Of a stretch of 44,774 bases of DNA, positions 10,075-18,376 are shown in pieces. Under the pieces are notes generated by a model that did not search any database, had not been told where the DNA came from, and saw nothing but the letters and a program-made list of their open reading frames with translations. The DNA is taken from assembly GCF_027257875.1 (NCBI RefSeq), contig NZ_JAPVQY010000065.1:1-44774 (forward strand). The letters run 5' to 3'. The stretch's first letter is position 1, and every line of letters starts with the position of its first letter. The stretch is from Burkholderia sp. IMCC1007. Lineage in GTDB: Bacteria > Pseudomonadota > Gammaproteobacteria > Burkholderiales > Burkholderiaceae. Position numbers and translations under genes: made by a program.

Positions 10075-10158
10075 GAACGGCACGAACGGCACGAACGGCA
10101 CGAACGGCGGCACGAACCGCACGAACCGCACGAACCGCACGAACCGCACGAACCGCAC
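10075..10158 (+). repeat. 9-bp tandem array (GAACSGCAC)
   Basis: Three units of GAACGGCAC, one 12-base variant, then five units of GAACCGCAC, beginning 2 bases after the stop of the ter-operon unknown gene. The two unit types differ at one base. It is intergenic and could vary in length by slippage. Confidence 0.9.
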
Positions 10159-10277
10159 GAACGCGCGCGCTCCGGCACGCGCATTCGCTGCGCGAGCCGT
10201 GCGGCACCGCGCCGTTTCGCGCGGACCGGCGCGATTCTGCTATCTTCCCGGGCATCTCACTGCTTCCCCGTCTCTCC

Positions 10278-10898
10278 ATGACCGACCGCATCGTCGCCGC
10301 CTTCGATTTCGACGGCACCATCACGACTACCGACAGCTTCCGTCACTTCGTCCGCTACGCGGTCGGCACGCCGCGTTTCGCGTGGGCCGGCCTGCGCGCG
10401 CTGCCGTGGATCGTCGCGATGAAGGCCGGGCTGCTGTCGCGCGGCGACGCGAAGGCGAAGTTCGCGTGGTTCGCGTTCGGGCCGATTCGCGAGGACGCGC
10501 TCGATGCGTTGGCGAGCCGGTTCGTCGACGGCTATCTACCGAACCTCGTGCGACCGGAAATGCTCGAGCGGATTCGCGAGCATCAGGCGCGCGGGCATGA
10601 AGTCGTGCTGGTCAGCGCGTCGCCGTCGCTGTATCTGGAGAAGTGGGCGAAGACGGCCGGCATCGACACGGTGCTCGCGACGCACCTCGCGTTCGAGCGC
10701 GGCGTGTTCACCGGACGGCTGAACGGCGAGAACTGCTGGGGGCCGCAGAAGGTCGTGCGCTTGCGCGGCTGGTGGCGGAATCAGCCGCCCGCGAAACTGT
10801 TCGCGTACGGCGACAGCCGCGGCGACAAGGAAATGGCCGAACTCGCGAACTGGGCGTGGATCCGCGGGCACGGGCCGATGCTGCCGATCGGCGACTGA
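10278..10898 (+). CDS. HAD-IB family phosphatase
   Basis: 206-residue haloacid-dehalogenase hydrolase of subfamily IB (phosphoserine-phosphatase-like). Motif I is DFDGT at residues 10-14, motif II is the serine of VLVSASPSL near 113, a downstream lysine lies in the WGPQKVV segment, and motif IV is YGDSRGDKEM near 176-185. The helical cap of about 70 residues between motifs I and II fits type IB. Family members act on phosphoserine, phospholipid head groups or small phosphomonoesters; the substrate here cannot be told. It is separated from the ter operon by a 9-bp repeat array and has TCTCC just before the start, so linkage to ter is uncertain. It converges on the desaturase gene. Confidence 0.88.
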   Translation: MTDRIVAAFDFDGTITTTDSFRHFVRYAVGTPRFAWAGLRALPWIVAMKAGLLSRGDAKAKFAWFAFGPIREDALDALASRFVDGYLPNLVRPEMLERIREHQARGHEVVLVSASPSLYLEKWAKTAGIDTVLATHLAFERGVFTGRLNGENCWGPQKVVRLRGWWRNQPPAKLFAYGDSRGDKEMAELANWAWIRGHGPMLPIGD

Positions 10899-10960
10899 TG
10901 CGAGACAGTCGGAACGCTTGACAGCAGCGGCGCGCCGGCACGCGCCGCACGCGGCCGCCG

Positions 10961-12172
10961 TTACGCGTCGATCCGCTGGCCGCCGCGCGCTGCGCGAACC
11001 GGACGAACGGGACCAACAGGAGCAACAGGAGCAACAGGACCAACAGGACCAACAGGACCAACAGGACCAACAGGACCAACAGGACCAACAGGACCAACAG
11101 GACCATACGCGCCCCAGCGATTCGCGCGCTTGAACGTACCGACATCGTTGAACCGCACGCCAACTTTCCGCAGCGCCGCATGCGCGGTTCGCGCGGTCAG
11201 CTGGCGGATGTAGAACGGATCGCGCACCACGAAGTGATGAATCGCGTGCGTGCTGCCGAAGTTGCAGCAGAACAGCTGGAACGGCAGCAGCCACCACGGA
11301 TCGAGCACCTGCGTCTGCTGGATCACGTTGCGCGAATCGATGTCGCCGAAGTAATGCATGTTCGAGCTGACGAAGTTGATGCAGAAGCTGCGCACGAAGT
11401 TCGGCCCGAGCCACACGACCGCAAGAAAATCGACGACGCGCATCACGCGCTCGACGATCGCCGGCACGCTCGGCGTATAGCCGAACGCATGCAGCGCGAA
11501 CAGGGCGGCGTGATACACGATGAACGCGTGCCACAGCGCGTAGTACCCGTGGCCGATCGGCATGTACGACGAAACCTGTTCGACACGCAACTGCGCGCGC
11601 TCGGCCGCGTCCTGCACCTGCTGCGCGGCGACGTACTGCCTGACCTTGCGGCGCATCGCGTCGGGCCGCAGCACGACGGCGAGCATCCCGTCCGCGATCA
11701 TCAGCAGCCGCTTCACGCCCCAGCGTTCGCCGTTGGTGATGCCGTATTCCTCGAGATCCGATTCGCCACCCGACACCTTGTGGTGATGCAGGTGCATGCG
11801 CCGCCGCGTCCACGGGTTGATCGTGCCCGGCCGCGTGAGCCAGCACAGCGCCATCATCAGGTGATAGGCCCACGGCGTCTTCTTGAAGTACATCAGGTGG
11901 ATCAGGTCGTGCTCGAGCTCGTGGATCAGCGACGTGACGAATGCGGCAAGCGGCAGCGCGAGGTACCACGCGATCGCACCGCGCGCATACAGCCACGCGA
12001 TCGCGAGCATCGCGCTCACCGACACGGCCATCACGCTCGCCCCGACAGCGTTCTGGCGGTCGAGCAGCGGAAAACGCGCGCGAATCGCATCGCTCGCGGC
12101 ATTGACCTCGCGGCGCACGTACGCGACCTTGTCGGCGTCGTTGCGAAAGACGGTTCGTGCAGGTTGGCTCAT
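10961..12172 (-). CDS. Fatty acid desaturase with collagen-like C-terminal tail
   Basis: 403 residues. The histidine boxes of membrane desaturases are visible: HELEHDLIH, RRMHLHHHKVSGG and STHAIHHF. Predicted helices flank them, so this is a di-iron membrane enzyme acting on acyl chains. The ATG at 12172 (protein start MSQPARTVF) is chosen because the homologous part begins there; the longer open frame upstream is non-conserved. The last about 50 residues follow a regular GPV triplet repeat (about nine GPV-type triplets plus APV variants) encoded by a 9-bp DNA array, then an Arg-rich end. The tail is atypical of desaturases and is probably variable in length between strains. The exact desaturation position cannot be predicted. 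Confidence 0.9.
   Translation of the reverse strand: MSQPARTVFRNDADKVAYVRREVNAASDAIRARFPLLDRQNAVGASVMAVSVSAMLAIAWLYARGAIAWYLALPLAAFVTSLIHELEHDLIHLMYFKKTPWAYHLMMALCWLTRPGTINPWTRRRMHLHHHKVSGGESDLEEYGITNGERWGVKRLLMIADGMLAVVLRPDAMRRKVRQYVAAQQVQDAAERAQLRVEQVSSYMPIGHGYYALWHAFIVYHAALFALHAFGYTPSVPAIVERVMRVVDFLAVVWLGPNFVRSFCINFVSSNMHYFGDIDSRNVIQQTQVLDPWWLLPFQLFCCNFGSTHAIHHFVVRDPFYIRQLTARTAHAALRKVGVRFNDVGTFKRANRWGAYGPVGPVGPVGPVGPVGPVGPVGPVAPVAPVGPVRPVRAARGGQRIDA
11011..11100. repeat. 9-bp minisatellite coding for (GPV)n in the desaturase
   Basis: Ten tandem 9-base units: one GACCAACAG, two GAGCAACAG, then seven GACCAACAG. Read on the minus strand they give Gly/Ala-Pro-Val triplets. Because 9 is a multiple of 3, gain or loss of units keeps the desaturase in frame. 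Confidence 0.95.
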
Positions 12173-12476
12173 CGAGCGGAATCCGGGCGGAAAGCGTAGG
12201 GTGCAATGCCGATGTGACAAGCATAGGCGCGCACCGGAGCGCGCGCGAGGGCCGCCGGTGCCAATGATGGTGTTATTTTGGGCCACCTTGGACGGCGCAC
12301 CGGCGGGCGAACCCGCGCCGCGTGGCCAGAGTGTGCTGCGGGCGTCATTGCGGGCCGGCGACCCTACAATCCGCCGAAATCGCTCCGGAGTCCGCCGCAT
12401 GACCCTGTCCATCCCGGATGCCGCGCGCCAGCTGAACAATCGATCAGACGATGAATCGATTCGGACGATCAGACGC
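12173..12476. other. Intergenic region with a possible orphan gene start
   Basis: Upstream of the desaturase and downstream of the lactonase gene. On the plus strand there is TACAAT (12365-12370) as a -10-like element, GGAG about 8 bases before an ATG at 12399, and a short conserved-looking start MTLSIPDAARQL, after which the frame reads into low-complexity GATCAGACG-type repeats and then antisense to the lactonase. This looks like the beginning of a gene whose body has been lost. Weak evidence; no family can be named. Confidence 0.25.
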
Positions 12477-13526
12477 TCAGACGATCGCCACCCAGTTCGC
12501 CCCGCGGCCGCCCGGCACGCGCGCATGCGGCGTCAGCGTGCCGTCGTCCGGCGCGATTGCATACACCGACACATATTCCGACTGCTCGCCGCACGCGACG
12601 AGCCAGCGTCCCGACGGATCGATCGCGAAGCCGCGCGGCTGCGTTTCGGTGGCCGTCGCGTGCGCGGGTTCGAACGTGCCGTCCGCGTTGCGGCGATAGC
12701 AGAGCAACTGGCTCGACGTGCGTTCGCTGACGTACGCGAGGCGCTCGTCCGGGGTGAGGTGTACGTCGGCGGCCCATACGGAAGGCTCGTCCGGCGCAGG
12801 CGGGCGCGCATGACCTTGCGCGAGGCTCGCGACGGCAGGGTGGCGCACGCTTACGTGGGCATCGCCGAGGCGGCCGCTGTCGGCATCGCGCGGGAAAGTG
12901 GCGAGCGTCGCGACGAATTCGCTGACCACGACGAGCGTGCGGCCGTCGTGTGCGAAGCGCAGGTGACGCGGGCCGAAGCCGCCCGGCACGCGCGTTTCGC
13001 CATGTTCGAGCGCACGCAGGCCGCCGGCATCCTCGACCAGCGCGAACGTGAAGATGCGGTCCGAGCCGAGCGAGCTCACGTAGGCGAAGCGATTGTCCGG
13101 CGACACGACGACCGCATGCGCATTCGCGATGCCGTCCGCGACCTGCAGCTGCGCGCCGTCGCCGTCGCGCATGCGCGCGGCATCGTAGAGGCTCAGCGAG
13201 CTGCCGCCGTACGACGCGCCGAGCAGCCACCGGCCGCTGCGGTCGAGCGACAGGTACGCGTGGCTTGCATCGATCGCGGTCGTACCGATGCGCGCGAGCG
13301 CACCGGTCGCGGCCGCGACGCGGAACGCGACGATCGTAGGCTGCTCGCCGCGCGTCGCGACGTAGAGGCGCGCGCGGTCGGGTTGCACGGCGATCGGCAT
13401 CGCGACGTCGCCGGCCGGGTAGCGGGCGAGCGGCGCGAGCGCGCCGTCGGGCGTGAGCGAGAACGTGGCGAGGTCGCCGTCGGTGGCATTCGAAACGACG
13501 ACGGTCAGGCGGTCAGTGTTCGGCAT
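12477..13526 (-). CDS. Lactonase-family beta-propeller protein
   Basis: 349-residue member of the 6-phosphogluconolactonase/lactonase family (PF10282, seven-bladed propeller). Repeated blade motifs are visible: LSLDRSGRWLLGASYGGSS, VVVSPDNRFAYVSSLG, HLTPDERLAYVSERT and FAIDPSGRWLVACGEQS. The start ATG at 13526 gives the natural N-terminus MPNTDRLTVVVSN. Its first 14 bases overlap the end of the upstream MFS gene, implying translational coupling. The partnership with an organic-acid type MFS transporter suggests that it opens a sugar-acid lactone taken up by that carrier; this is inference. Confidence 0.88.
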   Translation of the reverse strand: MPNTDRLTVVVSNATDGDLATFSLTPDGALAPLARYPAGDVAMPIAVQPDRARLYVATRGEQPTIVAFRVAAATGALARIGTTAIDASHAYLSLDRSGRWLLGASYGGSSLSLYDAARMRDGDGAQLQVADGIANAHAVVVSPDNRFAYVSSLGSDRIFTFALVEDAGGLRALEHGETRVPGGFGPRHLRFAHDGRTLVVVSEFVATLATFPRDADSGRLGDAHVSVRHPAVASLAQGHARPPAPDEPSVWAADVHLTPDERLAYVSERTSSQLLCYRRNADGTFEPAHATATETQPRGFAIDPSGRWLVACGEQSEYVSVYAIAPDDGTLTPHARVPGGRGANWVAIV

Positions 13527-14874
13527 GGCGGAGCATCGAAGCATTCGTGAAGGACGCGTCGGCCGGCAGGCCGCGCGGCGGATCGCCGCGCCGGTGCGTG
13601 CGCGCGAACAGCGCGGCGACCGCGGCGACGACGGACGCGATCGCGAGCGCATACAGCCCGCCCGTGATCGAACCCGTATGTTGCTTCAGATAGCCGAACG
13701 CCGTCGGCGCGACGAAGCCGCCGAGGTTGCCGATCGAGTTGATCAGCGCGATCACGGCCGCGGCCACGCGGGTATCGAGGTAGCCCTGCGGAATCGGCCA
13801 GAACAGCGACGACGCAGCCTTGAAGCCGAGCGCGGCGAAGCAGATCGACGCGAACGACCAGACCGGATCGTGCGACGTCGACGCGAACAGCCCGCATGCG
13901 GCGAGCACGAGCGCGAACGACAGCCAGCGCTGCGGATGCTTCCATTTCGACGACAGCACCGCGAAGCCGTACATCGCGCCGATCGCGATCATCCACGGAA
14001 TCGTGTTGTACAGGCCGACCTGGAAATCGGTGAGGCCGCCCATCTTGCGGATGATCGTCGGCAGCCAGAAGGTGGCCGCGTAGATCGTCAGCTGAATCGA
14101 GAAATACAGGAAGCAGAACAGCACGATCTGCGGGTCGCGCAGCAGCGTGGCGGCCGACACGTGCAGTTTCGAGCGCCCGTCGCGGATCGCACGCTCTTCG
14201 TCGAGCGCGTTCTGCAGTGCCGTGCGTTCGTCGGCGGTGAGCCACATCGCGTCGCTGATGTGCGATTTCAGCAGCAGCCAGCTCGCGCCGCACAGCGCGA
14301 CCGAGAACAGCCCTTCGATCAGGAACATCCACTGCCAGCCCTGCAGGCCGAAGCCGTGGATCGACAGCAGCGCGCCGGTCACCGGCCCGGACAGCACCGA
14401 CGCGAACGCGGAGCCGCCGAGGAAGATCGCCATCGCCTTGCCGCGCTCCTGCGGCGGCAGCCATTGCGACAGGTACAGCACGACGCCGGGAAAGAAGCCG
14501 GCCTCGGCCGCGCCGAGCAGGAAGCGCAGCGCATAGAACGACGTGTCGTTCCACACGAACGCCATCGCGGCCGCGACGATGCCCCACGTCGCCATGATCC
14601 GCGCGAGCCAGACGCGCGCGCCGTAGCGTTGCATCAACAGGTTGGACGGCACTTCGAACAGCGCGTAGCCGACGAAGAACAGGCCGGCGCCGAGCCCGTA
14701 CGCGGCCGCGCCGATGCCGATCGACGCTTCGAGATGGCGGTCGACGAAGCCGACGTTCACGCGGTCGATGTAGTTCGCGATGAACATGATCAGCACGAGC
14801 GGCAGCACGTGCCACTTCACTTTCGAGACGGCGGACGCGAGCGGGTCGCGGCCGGGCAGGGCGGGCGAGGTCAA
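13513..14874 (-). CDS. MFS transporter, anion:cation symporter (ACS) type
   Basis: About 453 residues and twelve predicted helices. The pattern NYIDRVNVGFV in helix 1, the loop RYGARVWLARIMATWG and GAAEAGFFPGVVLYLSQW in helix 4-5 are typical of the ACS family (glucarate, galactonate, phthalate-like carriers). I chose the TTG at 14874 because GGAG lies about 7 bases upstream and the conserved region begins close by. An in-frame ATG at 14958 would add 28 residues but sits inside a palindromic operator. The gene overlaps the lactonase gene by 14 bases. Substrate is unknown, most likely a sugar acid or aromatic acid. Confidence 0.85.
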   Translation of the reverse strand: MTSPALPGRDPLASAVSKVKWHVLPLVLIMFIANYIDRVNVGFVDRHLEASIGIGAAAYGLGAGLFFVGYALFEVPSNLLMQRYGARVWLARIMATWGIVAAAMAFVWNDTSFYALRFLLGAAEAGFFPGVVLYLSQWLPPQERGKAMAIFLGGSAFASVLSGPVTGALLSIHGFGLQGWQWMFLIEGLFSVALCGASWLLLKSHISDAMWLTADERTALQNALDEERAIRDGRSKLHVSAATLLRDPQIVLFCFLYFSIQLTIYAATFWLPTIIRKMGGLTDFQVGLYNTIPWMIAIGAMYGFAVLSSKWKHPQRWLSFALVLAACGLFASTSHDPVWSFASICFAALGFKAASSLFWPIPQGYLDTRVAAAVIALINSIGNLGGFVAPTAFGYLKQHTGSITGGLYALAIASVVAAVAALFARTHRRGDPPRGLPADASFTNASMLRHAEH

Positions 14875-14944
14875 AGGAGTCTCCGGTCGGGCGGCGAACG
14901 GGCGCAAGCCCGTGTCGACGTTGAGGTAATGAATGAGTAGTATG

Positions 14945-14958
14945 TTGTCGTACGACAT
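14945..14958. promoter_or_regulatory. Palindromic operator upstream of the MFS-lactonase pair
   Basis: TGTCGTACGACA (14946-14957) is a perfect 12-base palindrome, flanked TTGTCGTACGACAT. The pattern resembles operators of FCD-type GntR regulators of sugar-acid genes. No such regulator lies in this window. Confidence 0.55.
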
Positions 14959-15055
14959 GGTACGCCGGAGATTGGTCCATGAGGTCGCGGGTTTACCCCA
15001 AAATCACATGGATATCGGGAATGCCATGAGGCCGTTTGGGGAAGGATCACATCTG

Positions 15056-15069
15056 ATGACGTATGACAT
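15056..15069. promoter_or_regulatory. Degenerate second copy of the MFS operator
   Basis: ATGACGTATGACAT matches the 14945-14958 site at 11 of 14 positions and lies 111 bases further upstream of the MFS gene. It may allow cooperative or loop-type repression. Confidence 0.35.
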
Positions 15070-15131
15070 CGGCGCGCCAACACCCGCTGGCCGCCGCCCG
15101 GATGCGCCGCAAGCCCGCGGCGTGTCGCCCG

Positions 15132-16319
15132 TTACGCCATCGACACGACGCTGTTGAGCAGCGTCTTCACGAGCACGGCCTGCCGCGTCGCGCCCGTTTT
15201 CGCGAAGATCCCGCGCAGGTGCGCGCGGGCGGTGTTCTTCGTGATGCCGGTCGCGGCGGCCGCCTCGTCGAGCGTCAGCCCGTCGACGAGCAGCAGCGCG
15301 ATCTCGGTTTCCATCGGCGTCAGCCGGAACAGCCGGTGCAGCATGTCGCGCGACGTCTGCGGCGATGCCGCCGGATCGCGGATGAAGACCGCGACGGCCG
15401 GCCGGTGCTGGCGGTCTTGCGCGCCGCGATAGGGCGCGAGCGGGCGCAGCAGCACGTTCAACGGCATCGCGCCGCCGGGCCGCGACAGCGTGGTGGCCTC
15501 GATGCGCGCGAGCGCACCCGCGCGGAAATGCTCGAGCGCGGCCTGCAGCGCCTTCTGCAGCCGGCGCTCGTCGAGCGGGCACGACGCATGGAGCCGTTCC
15601 TGGCACAGGCACAGGCCGTCCTGCTGCTCGATCAGCCGCTCGGCGATGCGGTTGCGCTTGATCACGCGACCGTCCTCGTCGACGATCGCGGTGCCGACAT
15701 CGAGCCTGTCGACGGTGCCCGCGTACAGCGCGCGTTCGGCATCGAGCACGTCGAGCGCGGCGTGCAGTTCGACCGCGCGCTGCAGGTGCGGCAGCAGCGT
15801 CGCGACTTGCGCGCGCTCGGCCGGGCCGAACTCGCGGCCGCCGTGCGCGCGGCTCACGAAGAACGCGCATTCGACGCCGCGCTCGCCGCGCAGGTTCGCG
15901 CCGAGGATGTAGCGCAGGTCGAGCGGCTGCAGGTATTGCCGGTAGAAGTCGTGTTCGCGCCACCGCGCTTCGCCGAACAGCGCATCGGCCGTGAAGAGCT
16001 GGCCGGCCGGCTGATCGAGAAACGGGCACAGCGCGTAGAACTGCTCGCTGTACGACGGCTCGCCGGGCAGCAGCGGGCCGTGGCGCGACGCGTTGATGAT
16101 GAGCCCGCGCCGCGTGCCGCCGGGATTGCGCAGCACGAGCGTCGTGAAGCTTGCGTCGAGCCGCACGCGCATCGCTTCGAGAAAGCCTGCCCACGGCGTC
16201 GCTTCGGACGGGCCCTGATAGACGAGCGTGAGCCACGCGCTCAGCTCGCGGGCGCTCCAGGCCGCGTCGTCGAAACCGTCGTGCGCGGCCGTGTCGCCGG
16301 GCGCCAGCGCGATCCGCAT
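15132..16319 (-). CDS. LuxR-family transcriptional regulator (candidate sulfation regulator)
   Basis: 395-residue regulator. The C-terminal 60 residues form a LuxR/FixJ-type helix-turn-helix: LTPMETEIALLLVDGLTLDE, ATGITKNTARAHLRGIFAKT (about residues 330-385). The N-terminal two thirds show no acyl-homoserine-lactone signature that I recognise and contain a PAS-like segment (VGTAIVDEDGRVIKRNRIAE). The ATG at 16319 has GAGGAGA about 9 bases upstream. It lies downstream of cysD and cysNC on the same strand, 128 bases after cysNC, so it may be co-transcribed or have its own promoter; a degenerate copy of the shared box is found upstream. It is the natural candidate to bind the shared 18-base boxes of this region. 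The effector is unknown. Confidence 0.85.
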   Translation of the reverse strand: MRIALAPGDTAAHDGFDDAAWSARELSAWLTLVYQGPSEATPWAGFLEAMRVRLDASFTTLVLRNPGGTRRGLIINASRHGPLLPGEPSYSEQFYALCPFLDQPAGQLFTADALFGEARWREHDFYRQYLQPLDLRYILGANLRGERGVECAFFVSRAHGGREFGPAERAQVATLLPHLQRAVELHAALDVLDAERALYAGTVDRLDVGTAIVDEDGRVIKRNRIAERLIEQQDGLCLCQERLHASCPLDERRLQKALQAALEHFRAGALARIEATTLSRPGGAMPLNVLLRPLAPYRGAQDRQHRPAVAVFIRDPAASPQTSRDMLHRLFRLTPMETEIALLLVDGLTLDEAAAATGITKNTARAHLRGIFAKTGATRQAVLVKTLLNSVVSMA

Positions 16320-16334
16320 GCTCGTGTTCTCCTC

Positions 16335-16356
16335 GGTCGGGTGAATGCGCCCGACC
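16335..16356. promoter_or_regulatory. Hairpin in the luxR leader
   Basis: GGTCGGG (16335-16341) and CCCGACC (16350-16356) form a 7-bp stem with an 8-base loop, immediately before the ribosome binding site of the luxR gene. No U-run follows, so it is not a standard terminator. It could affect translation or mRNA ends between cysNC and luxR. Confidence 0.4.
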
Positions 16357-16382
16357 AGCATACCGACCGGCCGGCGGCCCGC

Positions 16383-16400
16383 GTCATCCGAACGGAGTAG
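16383..16400 (-). promoter_or_regulatory. Degenerate copy of the sulfation-regulon box before luxR
   Basis: Read on the minus strand: CTACTCCGTTCGGATGAC. It matches the SRPBCC-promoter box TTAGTCCATTCCGACGAT at 12 of 18 positions and has the same orientation relative to its gene. It lies 64 bases upstream of the luxR start. Weak by itself; noted for its context. Confidence 0.3.
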
Positions 16401-16447
16401 ACGCGGGCCGCGCCCGTACGACACGGCTCGTGTTGCCTGCGTCCCGG

Positions 16448-18376
16448 TTAGGCGGTGCGTTCGCGCAGCAGGTACGCGACGATGCGCTCGGCCGCGGCTT
16501 CCGGCGATTCGGTCACCGTATCGATGCGCAATTCCGGCTGCGCGGGCGGCTCGTACGGCGAGTCGATGCCGGTGAAGTGCTTCAGCTCGCCGTTGCGCGC
16601 CTTCTTGTACAGGCCCTTCGGATCGCGCTCCTCGGCGACCGCGAGCGGCGTGTCGACGAACACTTCGACGAACTCGTCCGGGCCGACCATCGCACGCGCC
16701 ATGTCGCGCTCCGCGCGGAACGGCGAGATGAACGACACGAGCGCGATGAGCCCCGCATCGAGCATCAGCCGCGCGACTTCGGCCACGCGCCGGATGTTCT
16801 CGACGCGATCGGCCTCGGTGAAGCCGAGATCGCGATTGAGCCCGTGCCGCACGTTGTCGCCGTCGAGCAGGTACGTGTGCTTGCCGAGCGCATGCAGCCG
16901 CCGTTCGACGAGGTTCGCGATCGTCGACTTGCCGGCGCCCGACAGGCCGGTCAGCCACACGATGCGCGGCGTCTGCGCCTTCTGCAGCGCCCGCGCGCTG
17001 CGGTCGACGTCGACGGCCTGCCAGTGCACGTTGTGCGCGCGGCGCAGCGCGAAGTGCAGCATCCCCGCGCCGACCGTGTCGTTGGTGAAGCGGTCGATCA
17101 CGATGAAGCCGCCGGTATGGCGGTTGCGGTCGTACGGATCGAATGCGACGGGCCGATCGAAGCTCAGGTTGCACACGCCGATCTCGTTCAGCGCGAGCGT
17201 GCGCGCGGCGAGATGCTCGCGCGTGTTCACGTCGATCTTGTATTTGGGCGTCGCGCAGGTTGCGCCGACGGTCTGCGTGCCGAGTTTCACGAGGTAAGGG
17301 CGGCCCGGCAGCAGCGGTTCGTCGTGCATCCACACGAGCGTCGCCTCGAACTGGTCGGCCACTTCCGGCGGTGCATCGGCGCGCGCGATCATGTCGCCGC
17401 GGCTGATGTCGATCTCGTCGGCGAGCGTGAGCGTCACCGCTTCGCCGGCGCGCGCGACGTCGGCTTCGCCGGCCGGCGTGATCACCGACGCGACCCGGCT
17501 CTCCTTGCCGGACGGCAGCACGCGCACGCGTTCGCCGACGCGGACTTCGCCGGACGCGATGCTGCCGGCGTAACCGCGGAAGTTCAGGTGCGGGCGATTG
17601 ACCCATTGCACGGGCAGCCGGAACGGTTCGTCGCGCGTCACGCGCTCGACGAGCGGCAGCGTGTCGAGATGCTGCATCAGCGTCGGGCCCGCGTACCACG
17701 GCATCCGTGCGCTCGGTGCGATCACGTTGTCGCCGCGCAGTGCGGACATAGGAATGCTGACGATTTCGTCGAGACCGAGCTCGGCGGCGAATGCGCGATA
17801 GTCGGCGTCGATACGCTCGAACACCGCGCGATCGTAGTCGACCAGGTCCATCTTGTTGATCGCGAGCACGACGCGCCTGATGCCGATCAGCGCGACGAGA
17901 TGGCTGTGGCGGCGCGTCTGCGTGAGCACGCCCTTGCGCGCGTCGATCAGGATCACTGCGAGATCGGCGGTCGATGCGCCGGTGATCATGTTGCGCGTGT
18001 ACTGCTCGTGACCGGGCGTATCGGCGACGATGAACTTGCGCCGCGCGGTCGCGAAGAAGCGGTACGCGACGTCGATCGTGATCCCTTGCTCGCGCTCGGC
18101 CGACAGCCCGTCGACGAGGAGCGCGAAATCGAGTTCGCCGCCTTGCGTGCCGACTTTCTTCGAATCGGCTTCGAGCTGGGTCAGCTGGTCGTCGAACAGC
18201 ATGTTCGATTCGTAGAGCAGGCGGCCGATCAGCGTGCTCTTGCCGTCGTCGACGCTGCCGCACGTGATGAAGCGCAGCAGGTCCTGCGTCTGCGCGTCGT
18301 CGGCGTGCAGGTCGCGCGCATCGCGCGGATCGGACGCCGGCGCGAGCGTGTCGGGTGAAGTGAGAACGTGTGCCAT
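16448..18376 (-). CDS. cysNC: Bifunctional sulfate adenylyltransferase large subunit / APS kinase
   Basis: 642-residue fusion. The N-terminal two thirds is the CysN GTPase: P-loop GSVDDGKST near residue 40, ADTPGHEQYTRNM for G3, and NKMD for G4, followed by EF-Tu-like barrels. The C-terminal domain, from about residue 455, is APS kinase (CysC): P-loop GLSGAGKST near 476 and LLDGDNVRHGLNRDLGF near 508-524. With CysD it converts sulfate, ATP and GTP to APS and then to PAPS. The ATG overlaps the cysD stop by one base (TGATG), so the two are coupled. No cysH, cysI or cysG accompanies it, and PAPS is the donor for sulfotransferases, one of which is encoded by the divergent operon. I infer a sulfation rather than assimilation role. 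Confidence 0.95.
   Translation of the reverse strand: MAHVLTSPDTLAPASDPRDARDLHADDAQTQDLLRFITCGSVDDGKSTLIGRLLYESNMLFDDQLTQLEADSKKVGTQGGELDFALLVDGLSAEREQGITIDVAYRFFATARRKFIVADTPGHEQYTRNMITGASTADLAVILIDARKGVLTQTRRHSHLVALIGIRRVVLAINKMDLVDYDRAVFERIDADYRAFAAELGLDEIVSIPMSALRGDNVIAPSARMPWYAGPTLMQHLDTLPLVERVTRDEPFRLPVQWVNRPHLNFRGYAGSIASGEVRVGERVRVLPSGKESRVASVITPAGEADVARAGEAVTLTLADEIDISRGDMIARADAPPEVADQFEATLVWMHDEPLLPGRPYLVKLGTQTVGATCATPKYKIDVNTREHLAARTLALNEIGVCNLSFDRPVAFDPYDRNRHTGGFIVIDRFTNDTVGAGMLHFALRRAHNVHWQAVDVDRSARALQKAQTPRIVWLTGLSGAGKSTIANLVERRLHALGKHTYLLDGDNVRHGLNRDLGFTEADRVENIRRVAEVARLMLDAGLIALVSFISPFRAERDMARAMVGPDEFVEVFVDTPLAVAEERDPKGLYKKARNGELKHFTGIDSPYEPPAQPELRIDTVTESPEAAAERIVAYLLRERTA

Noticed and set aside
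10278..10898. HAD phosphatase as a member of the ter operon
   Set aside because: A repeat array and 205 bases separate it from the last ter gene, and its own ribosome region is weak; linkage is not shown.
10918..11133. Plus-strand frame with a long QQDQQD repeat
   Set aside because: It is the complement of the 9-bp array coding for the desaturase GPV tail; the desaturase frame is homologous and continuous.
15132..18263. 1043-codon minus-strand frame fusing an Arg-rich region to the LuxR protein
   Set aside because: Only the last 395 residues look like a protein. The rest is the wrong frame of cysNC; a good ribosome site marks ATG at 16319.
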